From contig FMBT01000354.1 in NCBI GenBank assembly GCA_900095095.1, positions 124,001 through 188,000 on the forward strand: DNA of 64,000 nucleotides. The letters run 5' to 3'. This DNA comes from Fragilariopsis cylindrus CCMP1102 (lineage: Eukaryota; Bacillariophyta; Bacillariophyceae; Bacillariales; Bacillariaceae). Below, one piece after another: positions 1-11,840 of this stretch. The position numbers and the translations under genes are program-made. Position 1 is the stretch's first letter, and each line of letters starts with the position of its first letter. A model generated the notes under the pieces. It was not told the origin of the DNA, did not search any database, and was given only the letters and a program-made list of their open reading frames with translations.

Positions 1-891
1 GCATCTACAATTTTACGTGATGTAGAAAATGCTTTAAGAGAATTGGAAATGATGAAGCTGAAGAGATTGCCGATGCGGCTTTAATCGTTGCTCGTCTATT
101 TTTGCTTTCATTACAAAGTATTCATGATAATATATCGATGTCATTAACTAATAGTAGTAATAGTAGTACCGGCGACAATGCTGATGATGAAGGCAATAAT
201 AATATTATGAACAGCAACAACAACGGACGTACAACCGTTATGATCGAAGAATTATCCAGCGATGATGACGATGATGATGATGATGACGATGATGATAAAA
301 ACAATGACAATGGCAACAAAAAGGACAAGTTCCATCGAAAGATCGTACTAGTCGACGACAACGAAAACAACAACGACGTATGCGAGTATTATGGCCACCA
401 TTAGGACCACATGTTGATAAGGCAATGTCATGGACAAAAGAAGAAACAACAAAACGTCCGTTATTAGCAGCTGCGTTAGGATTAACATTATGGCCAGTAA
501 CGATATCAACAGCATTAATTGGATCATCTGTTTGTTTAGTTGATGGTGCTGTTCAGATGTTTATGAAAAATTCCGTAACACACCATTAATTGATGCTGTA
601 GAACAAAGCGCAGCACAGGCATATCAAGCAAGTCGATTAACATTAGCAACAAGTAAGTTAGTTGGGAAACAAACGTTACGTGTTCTTGGACGACAAATTA
701 ATCGTCGGGGTGGTATTGGTCCAATCGTTGAAGATATTGGTAGTATAGCACTTGATCGGATAACTCATCCTATAGATACAATTGGTCAAGTTTGGGATGG
801 TTGTATTTGGAGTTTGGATGTCATTAAAATACAACGGAAAATTTTCTATCAATGCGTCATCAAGAACATGAATCATTGGTACAATAATTAA
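1..891 (+). CDS. Unrecognised membrane protein, 3' part of gene (frameshifted)
   Basis: The 5' end lies outside the window and the stop is TAA at 889-891. I do not recognise the family. Reading through, the protein has a helical segment, a low-complexity Asn/Ser/Asp region with an acidic run (about 255-300), a basic stretch, one or two hydrophobic segments (about 440-550, e.g. LLAAALGLTLWPVTISTALI) and an Ala-rich C-terminal part. The frame changes three times, near 48, 320-345 and 555. Each change is repaired by adding one A to an A run, and the joined reading then runs smoothly (for example VQDVYEKF at the third break). Codon use is uniform across the breaks, which favours one gene with missing bases over three genes. 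Introns are unlikely because the pieces abut. The membrane prediction is by eye from hydrophobicity only. Confidence 0.55.
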
Positions 892-947
892 TTAGTATAG
901 CTAACCTGCGGTCATCATTGAATAATAATATCCTTGAGTGATTGGAT

Positions 948-976
948 GAACGAACGGATGAACGAACGAACGAACG
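948..976. repeat. (ACGA)n-type microsatellite
   Basis: Short imperfect run of GAAC/ACGA units in the 892-1300 intergenic space. The rest of that space, between the convergent ends of the flanking genes, shows nothing I can support. Confidence 0.7.
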
Positions 977-1300
977 TTTTGATAGAAACCTTTATGTTCA
1001 ATACTGCTTATAACCACATGCTGTAATTTATATTGGGACCCCTTACGTAAAACCGAATAAAGCGCCACGGCACATGATAAATACATTATAATATTACTTT
1101 AAATCAATACATTTTCTCCAATTCCTTTCTTCTTCTTCTCATTTTTCATTACCCCTTGTAGGAAAGGAGCTACTGTAAAACGAAACATATATAACTTTTA
1201 GTTCGTACGTTATCTTCATTAATCAATATTATAGTCTAGAGTGAAAATGAGTGGAATCATTTTCCACATTACTTAAGATGCATGTCAAACTACGTTATGT

Positions 1301-4300
1301 TCAAATTCCCTTGCACCCATTTTTGATTTCTTCGCATAGGATCTTAATAGATTCCTGTCTCTCTTCTGAAAGGATGGAGAGTGAGCTATTATCGATACCA
1401 GAAGCTTCGATAGCTATACCAATTTGCTTTAGAACTAGCTCCTGTCCATTCTCTTTCAAATCAGAATCACAAACTTGAAGACACAAAATAAGTAGTTGTT
1501 CAACACAGGAAGCCAGTGATTTCGCCAGAAGCTCCAAATATTCAAATTCGAGTTCCGTATTGTTCCCAAAATTATCGTCTGTTTCCATTGAGTGGATCGT
1601 ATTTGTTGTTTTCAAACGAACGTGCTCTAGTCGGTCACCAACAGACTTCGCTGCTAAGACTGTTCGAAAGAGACCACGCGCAAGGTCTGATCCATTAAGT
1701 AAATCAGTCCGTTCCATCCGCTTCAACAAATTCAAACCCAGCCACAAGATATCAGAAGCGACTATACTGTACTCAAATGTGTCTTCATTCCATGAACGTG
1801 CGGGATTAAAGACTTGATCCCCCGTGGGGGCGAGGAACTTATTCGTACTGCAGTCACCGTGTGTCGTCGTTAAAATCTGTTGCAATACATCCCACCACGT
1901 TGATGAATTGTCTTTTTCGACACTAACAATGTTAGACCTAACTGCTTGACCAGTCGATTCCTTTAGTTCTTTGGGCATACGCTCTGGCTGCATATCTCTT
2001 GGTAGAGGATTTTCTGAAAGTTGCTCTAATAGCATTATGATCCCGTTTTCAAGAAATCCACGGCCTGAGATTATTTCTTTGAAATCAGGACCCGAATTGT
2101 GTATGGTATTTCCCTGATACCTCTTCTTTATTGGTTTCGCAAACGAGAAAACCAGGTTTAAGGCTTTCAAAAAACAACGTAGGAAATCCGCCTGGACAGG
2201 GAAATTGTAGCACAGTCTGTCAATGGTTGGTCTGTATGTTGCAATGATCTCAATACAATTTAAGGAAAAGCTGTTTGCTGACTGTTCCGGTAATTTGGCT
2301 GAAGTTAGCAATGCGCAGATCAGTTTAAGATGACCAAGAAGAAATCCCGGAGTCCGAATCGTACTTTTGCTGAAGCTTGAAGAGTCCAGATTCTTAATCA
2401 CGTCGCTTTCTTGTCGCATATATTGTCTTGCAGCTGATAATAATGCTTGATCAATACCTGCATCAATCAACATTTTAGCTCCCGAAGGTTTTAATGCTAT
2501 CACTTGGAGGAAGTTACAGACGTCCTCGTCTAATTCAGCTACTAATGATATCAATTGTTCCAAAAATGTTTGGGGGATGCATGAACAGGCATAAGAATTT
2601 TCTATCATTGAATCGTCGAACTCATCGTGACTTAGAGCAAGAACTATTGAAGCAATACAGCCACGTGACAGCATAGAGACGGTCCCACGCGAGTCATTAT
2701 CGTTGGAATCGACTTTAAAGCGAGAGATTCTAGCAAGTCCATGTGCAGCCCGAATAAAATCGTCCTGAAATTCCTTAGCAAATACAGGCTCAAGCGAAGC
2801 CGAAGAACGCAAAAGTAATGCAAGCGCACTTCCTAGCGTTGCTGTCCTTTCATAACGGAAAGGTGCTTCTTCAGCTGTATCCTGACCAATTGAAGATGAT
2901 TCAATAATACGTGCAACCAAAGCACCAATTTGTAGCAAATCACTGGAACTAATCGATTCTTCACTAGAAGGTGATGTGGCAGACTCGGAGAGGGTCAAAA
3001 CGATACTGCTCAAATTTCTTGTGGCAACAGGTATCAAAAAGCCATCCATTCCTCGATGATCACTCATATTGGAGCTAAAATCGAGGCGTTGAAGAAACCA
3101 CACTAATACATCTCGTAATCCATCGTTGTGCAACCAAGGATGGCTAAAACTCGAAGAATCCAAAAGATCTTCACGATAAAGAGACATCGATTGTGCACTG
3201 TACAATGAGGCATCAATCAAGACGTTGATTGAGTTTGTTAGATGAAATACCGCGCATTCACGGCGTGCGATGAAATTCCATTCTTTTATCCACTTCATGG
3301 CGTTCTTAGCATCGTCAGAGCCAGCTGGTGTTCCTGTTCTACCTATAATTGAGACGGCCTTGTTGCAATCAAGAATTTGATACCCCTGAACGATATCCTG
3401 TGCTCCAGTTAAATCACACACAGAAGCTCTGAGTACTTCTTTAGATGGATGTGGGAGATTTGGATCCAGCGAAACAATCTCTAACGGTAGATTCTGAACG
3501 AGTGTGTACACTGCTGACGCGTCTGATCCAAACAAAGAAGACAAGAGCAAATCACATACTTTAGGGTGCGGTTCGAGCAATCTCGCAAAGCCTGATGCCG
3601 ATATCACGTCGCATGCAAATCCAACAAGAAGCCGCAATTCGCACGAAACACCCTTCAGCAGCCATCCCATGCTGTGAACAGTTTGTATGAATTGTTCTTG
3701 GTCCAGAGAACCCAAATCAACAAAAAGCATTTTCGATATATTCATCCTCCAAAAGTCCACATCTCGCAGTCGTTTAGCTGTATATATCGCTATTTTCAGA
3801 GACTTTGAGTTTCTTGATTTAATCAGATCGTGTAGCCTGAAGAATATTTCTAAGCACAACGAAGAAATATGGGAAACACCGATAACGTACACTCCCGGTG
3901 GTCTAATATATCCAAAATGGCATCAAAACAATCACTACCAGCACCAGAGTAATGACCACGTCCTGGATTCCAGTTTCCATCATTGGTCTCACTTGGTAGT
4001 CCCAATAATACTGGGCAAGTCCTTCATTGGTTACGCCCCCAGAGCGGAGTTCTGACAGGATCCAATTTAAAATTAATGTTAAAACCTGCGAGTCCCTGAC
4101 ACTAGAATCAGTTTTCTTTGAAGAGATTAGTAACCTAGAGGCAAATGATTTTGAAAATCCATTCGTATCAGATTCATCTCCACTAAGTGAACGCAAACTT
4201 GTTTGAGGTGACATAGTTTGTTGCATACGGTAAACGATCGACAATGCAGCCGCTGCGATTTCCGAGCTGTCCGTTTCATCTACCGCATCGTAACCAACAT

Positions 4301-7300
4301 ATTGAACGATTGTAGAGCGCAGAAATCGAGAATCTCTGATGGAGAAGAGTAGATCTGTAAGACGGGAAACCTGTACATCCTTTGCCTTCATGTCCATTAT
4401 TTGGGCGTTGCCGTTGCCCGACCCATGTAGGAGTTCCTGAAATTGAAGGACAGGAAACAACTTGAGGGGTTTGTCTTTCGCTGCCGCAAGAGCGTCGATG
4501 AAAGCATCTTCTCGAGTTGCAGCGGCACATAAAATATGAAGAGCCGAAGCGATGATGTCTCCCGCCACATGATGGAGTTGTCGACGTATTTATCGTCTAT
4601 GTTTGCTGTTTGGAACTTCGGAGAAAAGATTTTAAGAAATTTTGGAGTGGCTTTGTAGGTCCATTTTCTTTACTCCCTTCTTTTGCGCTATTCAAATCGG
4701 GCGGGTCGAACAGTATAGTGCGTAGGTCATATCCATTTTGTCTGACTGATCACCAAAAATAGAAAGAACACCACTTGGACCACCACACTCTGTCAATATA
4801 AAGCCAGGCTTTGTAGAAGGATCCCACAGACGATGATAGTAATTCAACAAGTACTGTAAAACCAGGAGACTTTGGGACAGGTATTCCTGTTCCAGACGAT
4901 CCCGATACGTCTAAATATTGATTAGCATTAGCTGTAAGGGGGGTTGATGTAGGATTTGATCCGAATGGATCTGAAGGAGGGACCAAATCTGATGCAGTCA
5001 TGCTCTTGAAGTCGTCAGCGATTTCTTTCGCATTAGTTTGATTAGATGGCACGTGTACTTGATCAACAACCGTTTGAATTCCAAGTACAGAAAGAGGACT
5101 TACTACAGCTTTGACGTTTCTCAAGTCGGCTGAGGGTAGGTTATAACGAGTAATAACAGCCTCTACAACGGCCAGCGCTCGAGAAACAAGTCTACTTCTA
5201 TCACCCGAGACACGAAACGGAAGTGACGTTTGAGAATTCACTCCCAATGCTTTTGGTAGAACAAAATGGATAATATATTCCACATAAGGTGTACATCCTG
5301 TTCGAACACGAGAGTTTTGTCCCAAATTAGAGGGGCAACCAACCGAAGAGACGAGAGACCTCAACAAATCAAGAAATCCCTCCGTCGACGGATACCAACC
5401 TTTCTTAGATTCAATATGGTCCATCTCGTACAGTAGTCCATACATAGGATGTTTGTGGATGGTTGATTCCATATAACTTGATGAACTTGCTAATGTCATT
5501 GACGAGGGAGGGAAAGACAATCCCACTTGACTTTGCGTTTCTAGCCCACTGGTTTTGACGACGCGATATCGATCTAAAAGATTAATTGGTAGCAAAGAAG
5601 AACACTCTAAGTACTCCCATGCATTCTTCCCCTGTTCCTCCAGGTAAGACTTTCTTTCTGGGTCTTCAACTCCCTCAGTTGGCTGCAATAGACTGGCGAT
5701 TGTGCTCAACGTGGCACCGCGAATCTGGGGAACCAGAGGGGCAATCGCTAAATTGAAAAGAATACACAAACATCGTTCCCCACCCGTCACGACGTTACCA
5801 TCATTATCGGGCACATCGATAGATAAGATCTTATAACGTGCTTCGACACTGTGCAAACTGACATTCATCATCAGGGCTAGATAAGAAGCGACTTGCAATT
5901 TCATTAATTCAGATAATTCTTGTGATTTTGGTGACTTCGAAGACGACGACGTGGAATTTCTCCCTCCACCACCACGGGACTGAGCATCGTTCGACGTGTC
6001 GGGTATAACGTTACCTTCTAAATTGTAATAGTATGATGTACTGCTTTTGCTTGAATTTGCCGTCGTAGGCGATGGCTTCGACACTTTGTTGCCATCATTA
6101 TTGCTTAGATCGCGAGCTATCCACCTCAAATTATATAACAAATAGTTCCAACTAAATCCCTCCATACTATTGGACATCAAATGATGAATCGCATTGGCAC
6201 TTTCTTCGTCCATCGACAAAGATGCCATCCAGGAAAATACATAAGCGACTAGGGAATCATCCTGCGAGGCCTGGATCACGCATTCCTGCAAGGCGCTACT
6301 AGGAACCAACGATTTGTTTTCCTTATCTTTTCCCCAAAACATGCGTGAATAATTCGTCCCAAGAGAGCAAAGGGTAGTTGCCAACGCGATAAGATCGTCC
6401 AAGCATTCGATACGCTCCATCAAATCTATTCCCGTGGGGATAGCTCCTTCTTTGGAGGAAGTATTACGCGACGTATTTCCCATATATTGTTCAAATTGCC
6501 GTTGTTGTTGCATTTGGTCTCGCCGAAGTTTGAGTTGCTCTTCTTCTCGAGTCTGCCAACGACGTCTAGAAATAGGCAAATTACCTGTACCCTCCGAGAG
6601 AACGCTTAAATATAGAGAATATACCTCGGAAACGACGGATAAACAAAATTCTGACACGTTACAGACAGTACGCATCGAAGCGCTCTTGATCTTTTCTAGA
6701 GACGGTATTAACGTCAATCGACAGAAGGTAAAGGACATAAGTTGGGCGGGTGCTATAATGCAATACCTGGCTGCCTCACGAACTTCTTTGGAAAGAGGAC
6801 TGGTAGATCCTCCCTTTGCTGGAGAAGCAATAGCCGACGCTGTTGGTCTCAACAATAAGGCATATGAACATGCCAGTAGTCCCCATATGTCGGGACGTGC
6901 CCATTGTTCGTGAGCTTGTGGCTTGAGTTTTGCATGGAGTTCTTTGATATTTTCTATGGATGGACGAGTGGGATGTAACAATTGGTTGCCTCTTCCAAAA
7001 TCATTGGGACCGTGTAGCTTACGATCGAAGAGAACTTGTCGTGTTTCCATTGCGGCCATTGCAGCAACTACCAAAATCGAATAGCACTGTAAGAGCTTCG
7101 GTCTTCCTGAGTCGCACATCTGTTGAACAAGCTCTTCTTGCCATTTCAGTGGATCCTTTTCTTTACGTTCCCACTGATATTGATGGTTCATACTGGTGGC
7201 TCCGCCTCCACCTCCGTAGGAATGGTAAGGATTCGCCATATTGTAATTGCTATCCGACGATGACGTTTCGTAGGGAGATGGCACGTCCTTGAACGGTGAT

Positions 7301-8667
7301 AACTTGGGTGTCCCAGCTGACAGATCCCGGATCAAATCAATCATGGCTGATAGTTCATTGACTTCTAACTGGGTATGGTATGCGATGAATACCAAAGCCT
7401 CTGCGGCCGTCTGTCGTTCTTGGTTACAAAATAACAAGTGAACTTCCGCAAAGTTAGAAGTTGGTCGTTGCTGCTGATGCTGCTGTTGTTGCTGCTGCTG
7501 CTGATATTGCAGTCCTCCCGAAAATCCTCCTCCCTTCTGCCCCATCATGGACGTATCTGATCCATTCTTATCTGTCGTAATCTCTTGTTGTAATAGTTTG
7601 ATACGTTCTGTGTACTCTCGAATGACGGTGATCAAAGTGTTGACTAGTTGTCCCTCTTCTAACAAACTATCCGTAGCTCGGATGACATTTGGATTATTTT
7701 GCAGTCGTTGTTCAATTAAATACAGAATAGACTCCAGTTTCAAATGTCGTTCGTAAAAGTAAAAGTCTCTCGCTAGCTTCGTCACAGGATCGTATTTTAC
7801 GTTCGGCAAGGCTTGGTCGATGAAACCACATCCTCCGTTAACGGTGTTGGATGTCAACATACTATGAAGGATATCATAATCGCTAGAAACTTGATCGTAC
7901 AAAGTAATAGCGTGAGCAATGGGAATTCTCAAATCCGATGCTAATAGCGATACTCGTTTTAGAGTCATAGCCGTCAAATTCGTTGTCGTGGTTGTTGTGC
8001 CATTATTCAAACCAACCAACGGATTCTGCGCCAGTTGCTGTCGAAGTGATTCGTTCTGGTTCTGTGGAGTCCACTCAACAACTAGAGGCTTGAGTTTGGT
8101 TGTGGCGTGAGTTGAAACAAAGTACGTTAAATCTTGTCCCGCCAGTGACAGAGGAGCACCACCTCTAGTATGTTCATCATTTTTGTATTGTTGATCAGCA
8201 GTATTAGTTGCAGTTGTTGTTTCATTACAAAGATTTCGAATCTGGTCCCACACATCTACATTTTCAAAAGTCGAATCAAAATCTGGTGCTGTAAGAGAAG
8301 GTTGTGCTCCCGATACCGGTGCAGTCGTCGTTGTTGCGGGAGCGCCGAAAGAAGTAGCGGCGTTTGTTGTGGTGGTAAGTGACGTTGTTCCTGGTACGGT
8401 ATGACCTCCAGTAGCCGTTGTGGCTCCACCAAAACCACCGAATCCAGTCGCCGTCGTTGCAGGAGCTGGTGTTGTTGTTGTTGTAGCCGATGTGGCTCCA
8501 CCAAAACCACCGAATCCAGTCGTCGTCGTTGTTGCAGGAGCTGATGGTGCGACGGGAGCAGCTCCTACTACCCCGGATGAAGGCGTCCCAAAGTTCCCAA
8601 AACTTATTGACGATGCTGCTGCGGCAGGAGCAGCTGCTGCTCCCCCGTTCCCAAAACTGAATGCCAT
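1301..8667 (-). CDS. NUP205: Nup205/Nup192-type nucleoporin with FG-like N-terminus
   Basis: Large inner-ring scaffold nucleoporin of the nuclear pore, about 2,400 residues once the frames are joined. Three long open stretches carry it: 8667-4830, 4574-3963 and about 3850-1301. Family features are the central helical segment with FSWNYLLYNLRW, a KPLKLFPVLQFQELLHG segment equal to the conserved CPLEQLL region, the FDAILDILD and AEIFFRL segments, and GWLLKGVSCELRLL matching the MSWLMKTASIELRV region of Nup205. A paralogous Nup188 assignment is less likely but possible. Residues 1-130 are unusual: Ala/Thr/Pro-rich with repeated FSFG, SFGN and GFGGFGG. Between 4830 and 3850 the frame changes six times, near 4827 (a TG dinucleotide), 4742, 4604, 4570, 3962 and 3851 (single bases, mostly A runs). 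All are losses, and the joined text then reads as a continuous Nup205 sequence. A polyQ run lies near 7470-7505. The start is the only ATG before the FG region. Confidence 0.82.
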
Positions 8668-9839
8668 GGTTCTCGTTGTGAGCTAATGATATTATTCCTT
8701 GGTGATGATAGAGAGAAAAATAGAGTTTATATCATTCACTGGGGTTATCTCATTGTGAGTAGACGAGATCGCGATTTTGGCATTCAAACATTCAAATTTG
8801 CTTGCTACTTGCTGGATTTTGAGTTTGCTAGTTACCGTAACACTACTTTTTGTGTGGTCAATCAAGCACGCAATGCACGCAGTCCTGTGAATTTGAAAAT
8901 TGATTTCCCGTTGCCCCTTCCGATGAAATAAATAAGTAAATAAATAAATAATACTAATAATAATAGTAAAATATAAATAAATAACATTCTACTCCTTCAT
9001 ACTGTAATACTAAATCCAACATGTGCTGCATGCACTTTGCAATTTTTATCTATTCTTATTTTTTTTTTTGCTGTTGCTGTTGCTGTTGCTGTTGTTGCTG
9101 TTGCTGTTGTTGCTGTTGTTGCTGTTGTTGCTGTTGTTGCTGTTGTTGCTGTTGGTGGTGGTGTTGTTGTTGGGTGTGTGGTGGTGGTCCTGGTGTTGTT
9201 GTCATTGTGATTTCTTGCTAGCATAATGAGGAAAAGTTGCTATCATGCTAGCTGCTATTGTCTTCCATTGGGTCAATGAACGTTGTTGGTTGTATGATTA
9301 AATCATCTTCATAATTATTATGAATGCATAGGGCTTAAGAGCAAAGCCTCAGTAGATTTTCAGCAGACTATTACTTTAAATTAGTTGGGCAAACTAAGTT
9401 TAGTTTTGGAAAGTACTTCATCTGAGCCTTTTATTAGTCATGCTATGATTTTTCTCTGTTAATGCAAATACAATAACTTTCCTCACCTTGAGGTACCATA
9501 GCACGCATGTGTTAAAAATCCCACATCAAGCAAGATCACGCACGTGGTGCTACTTTATAGTTGATTTAACTCTGCAAGCAAGTACTACTAGTCCATTTCT
9601 GCTTCCTGGTCACTGAAAATTAGGGGTGGATGTATTAATTATATCTTCCTTGTTGAGCACCGCTTTGGAAGTACACAAGACATATTAGTGAATGAATTGA
9701 TAGACAACCTTGAATTTATTGGTCATTGGATGTTGCTATTTAGGTTGTTTGCTTGCTCTTGACTGCAATCTTCCCCCAAATCCTTATAGTTTTACTGCTG
9801 TTGGTTGTGCTTCCACTTTACTGTTTCCATACGATTCTC
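8668..9839. other. Intergenic: upstream of NUP205, microsatellite-rich
   Basis: Starts with the 5' flank of the NUP205-like gene, followed by an AT-rich run of AATA/ATAA units (about 8930-8985) and the TTGCTG tract listed separately. No reading frame here is supported by anything other than low-complexity translation. Confidence 0.6.
9069..9153. repeat. (TTGCTG)n / (TTGCTGTTG)n microsatellite
   Basis: About 85 bp of TTG and CTG triplets preceded by a T10 run. It gives spurious poly-Leu, poly-Cys or poly-Gln frames, and no flanking coding sequence supports it as part of a gene. Confidence 0.9.
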
Positions 9840-10980
9840 AATGAAGTATTGTCATCTGTTGATATATTCTTCAGTTGCTGATTCAAATCTGCTAGTTGGT
9901 GATCAAGATTGTAGCAGAAATATTTCCTTGTATTCTGATGGTAAAACTACATCAGACTTGTCATTTTATGCAAATGTGTTACTTTTTTAGTAATTTCTTA
10001 TACCCCTCCATGTGTCCACCTTTCTGGGATAATTTACATCACAAATGTCCTAGTTCTTCCAATGTTGACCAACAAAGGAAGAATAGATATGAAAAACATA
10101 TGGAACACTTCCCTTTTTAAGCTACAGTTGGTTGTTGGCTAGCTGTTGTTGTTAGTCTTCTCCTTTTGCTTTTGCTGACATGTTATCATTATATAAAAGC
10201 CTGTTGTTAATTTTCCATTGCAAAGATAATTTACCATGGAGTAGATTTTATCTCATCCAATCATCAGTTGTTCATCAATTAACAGTGTATCCTATCACTC
10301 TAGCTAAGGTTTACAATGCAATTGAAACATGTTATCTGGCAAGGAATAGACTCACCAATAAAATAAGTTGAAATGCATCCATTATGAGTGCCTATCAAAT
10401 AAATTATGGCCTTGAGCCTACCAATTTGCTTAACGAATGTCAATCACGACTGTGTCTGTACACCAGAAGAGGTGATCATCATCTTCAATATTGTGCCAAC
10501 AGGATGTATATAATTGTTCATGGCAGTGATCTCACTTGTGAACACTCTTTCACCTGTTTGAGGTTTTCATATGCAAAGCTTGTGGAGAGATGTGCACCAC
10601 ACCTCACTGGTAAGGATTTTGAAAGATGCATGTCTAGGATAATTTTTGTTTTTAAATCTGGCATATTAAGTACAATCAAGAAACTACTGTGGCTATGGTT
10701 AACTTATTCTACTTACTGCCAATATTATTACCATGGTGGGAAATAATATTTCCTGTTTGCCTAGTGTAAACAAATGTACTCTGAACACCAAAACTGTAGT
10801 CTAAAGTGACAATGCAAGATTTGATTTGTGACCTTCTAGATATTAATGTGTCAGTTTACAGCAGGCGATTGAACTGAGCAAGGTAATGACCACTTTTTTA
10901 GATTAATTTGATACCCATGTGTTGTTGTTTGCTATTTTTTCTTTGGGCAAAGCACATTCTGAAAAATCTACTAAAAAACC
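9840..10980. repeat. CpG-depleted, degenerate stretch (possible old transposon copy)
   Basis: From 9840 to 10433 I see no CG dinucleotide at all, and only about five up to 10980, while TG and CA are abundant. The neighbouring genes contain CG very frequently. This is the signature of long-term cytosine methylation and deamination, as in silenced transposable elements. Two short open frames remain (10180-10371 and 10384-10746, +). The first contains YPITLAKVYNAIE, which is only weakly reminiscent of a Copia gag segment. I could not identify a reverse transcriptase, integrase or LTR, so the class is unknown. Confidence 0.45.
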
Positions 10981-11110
10981 ATACCGGATACCATATTCAC
11001 CGGTAAATTAGCTCTGCTTGTAGTTTTTTATACTGTATGCACACCGCTCACTTACTATCAATCAATTCGGTCGTCCTAGTGTTAATTATCTAATTTATAA
11101 TATTCTGCGC

Positions 11111-11635
11111 AGTCAAAAAGTACTTGCAACGGCCTACAGGGTATCCACTTTGCAACGCACGAGTGACAAATTGTGATTAGGCTATTTTAAAACAGTACTT
11201 ACTCACCAACTCATGTCACATGGAGTTAGCAGACTGTCCACATGGTCATTGGGAAGGTATGTATAACCTCCATTTATGCATATGAGACTATATTCTTGCT
11301 TACATTGACGTTTTTCTCTTAGCAACCATCATTTTTGTCACAAAATAATTTACTTTGAGTGACAAAAATGTTACTAACAGATGCGCATTGAAAACCAATA
11401 ATTTCCATGCAATGTTTGAAGAAAAATACCCAAATCGTCAACTACAAGATCAACAGTAATGACGCTATAGTCAGTCATATGAATGATTCTATCCAATCAA
11501 AGAGTATTTGACAAGATCCTTTGGAAGGGGACTGTAACGTTTGATTACCTACTAACTACTTCTACTAGTGTTTTACAATGAGCTCTACTAAGGGGTATAT
11601 TTTGTCACTTGCGAGTTGCAAACCACTTTTTGACT
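11111..11635. mobile_element. Possible non-autonomous inverted-repeat element (MITE-like)
   Basis: The ends are a perfect 11-bp inverted repeat, AGTCAAAAAGT at 11111-11121 and its complement at 11625-11635. The match continues imperfectly inward (TTGCAAC then GTGACAAA on the left at 11151-11170, and the complements at 11601-11621 on the right). The interior holds a further hairpin of the same GTGACAAAA word (11332-11366). No coding sequence lies inside. I see no clear target-site duplication, so the element is only a candidate. Confidence 0.45.
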
Positions 11636-11694
11636 TGTATTATGTATTATGCATTATGCTATATTGTATTTTTGTTTTGCTATTTTTGTTACTG

Positions 11695-11722
11695 CTGTGT
11701 AGTGTAGTGTAGTGTAGTGTAG
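11695..11722. repeat. (TGTAG)n short tandem repeat
   Basis: Five to six GTGTA/TGTAG units downstream of the HSF-type gene. No function is suggested. Confidence 0.7.
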
Positions 11723-11840
11723 AAGTAGTAAGTACTACACACACATATAGCGTTCCTCTCTTATTTCATCCCGATGCATTAAATCGAATCGTTACCACAT
11801 TCTTTTTAATTGTGCATATACCCCGCATTAATATCTACTA

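Noticed and set aside
3850-4830. Introns instead of frame losses inside the NUP205-like gene
   Set aside because: Coding text is continuous through every break with no room for an intron, and adding one base (or one TG) restores family sequence.
9021-9226. Overlapping frames with poly-Cys, poly-Leu, poly-Thr or poly-Gln
   Set aside because: They are translations of the (TTGCTG)n microsatellite with no flanking coding sequence.
10384-10746. A 120-residue frame as a real gene
   Set aside because: It lies in the CpG-depleted region, matches no family I know and has no supporting context; it is left as part of the repeat relic.
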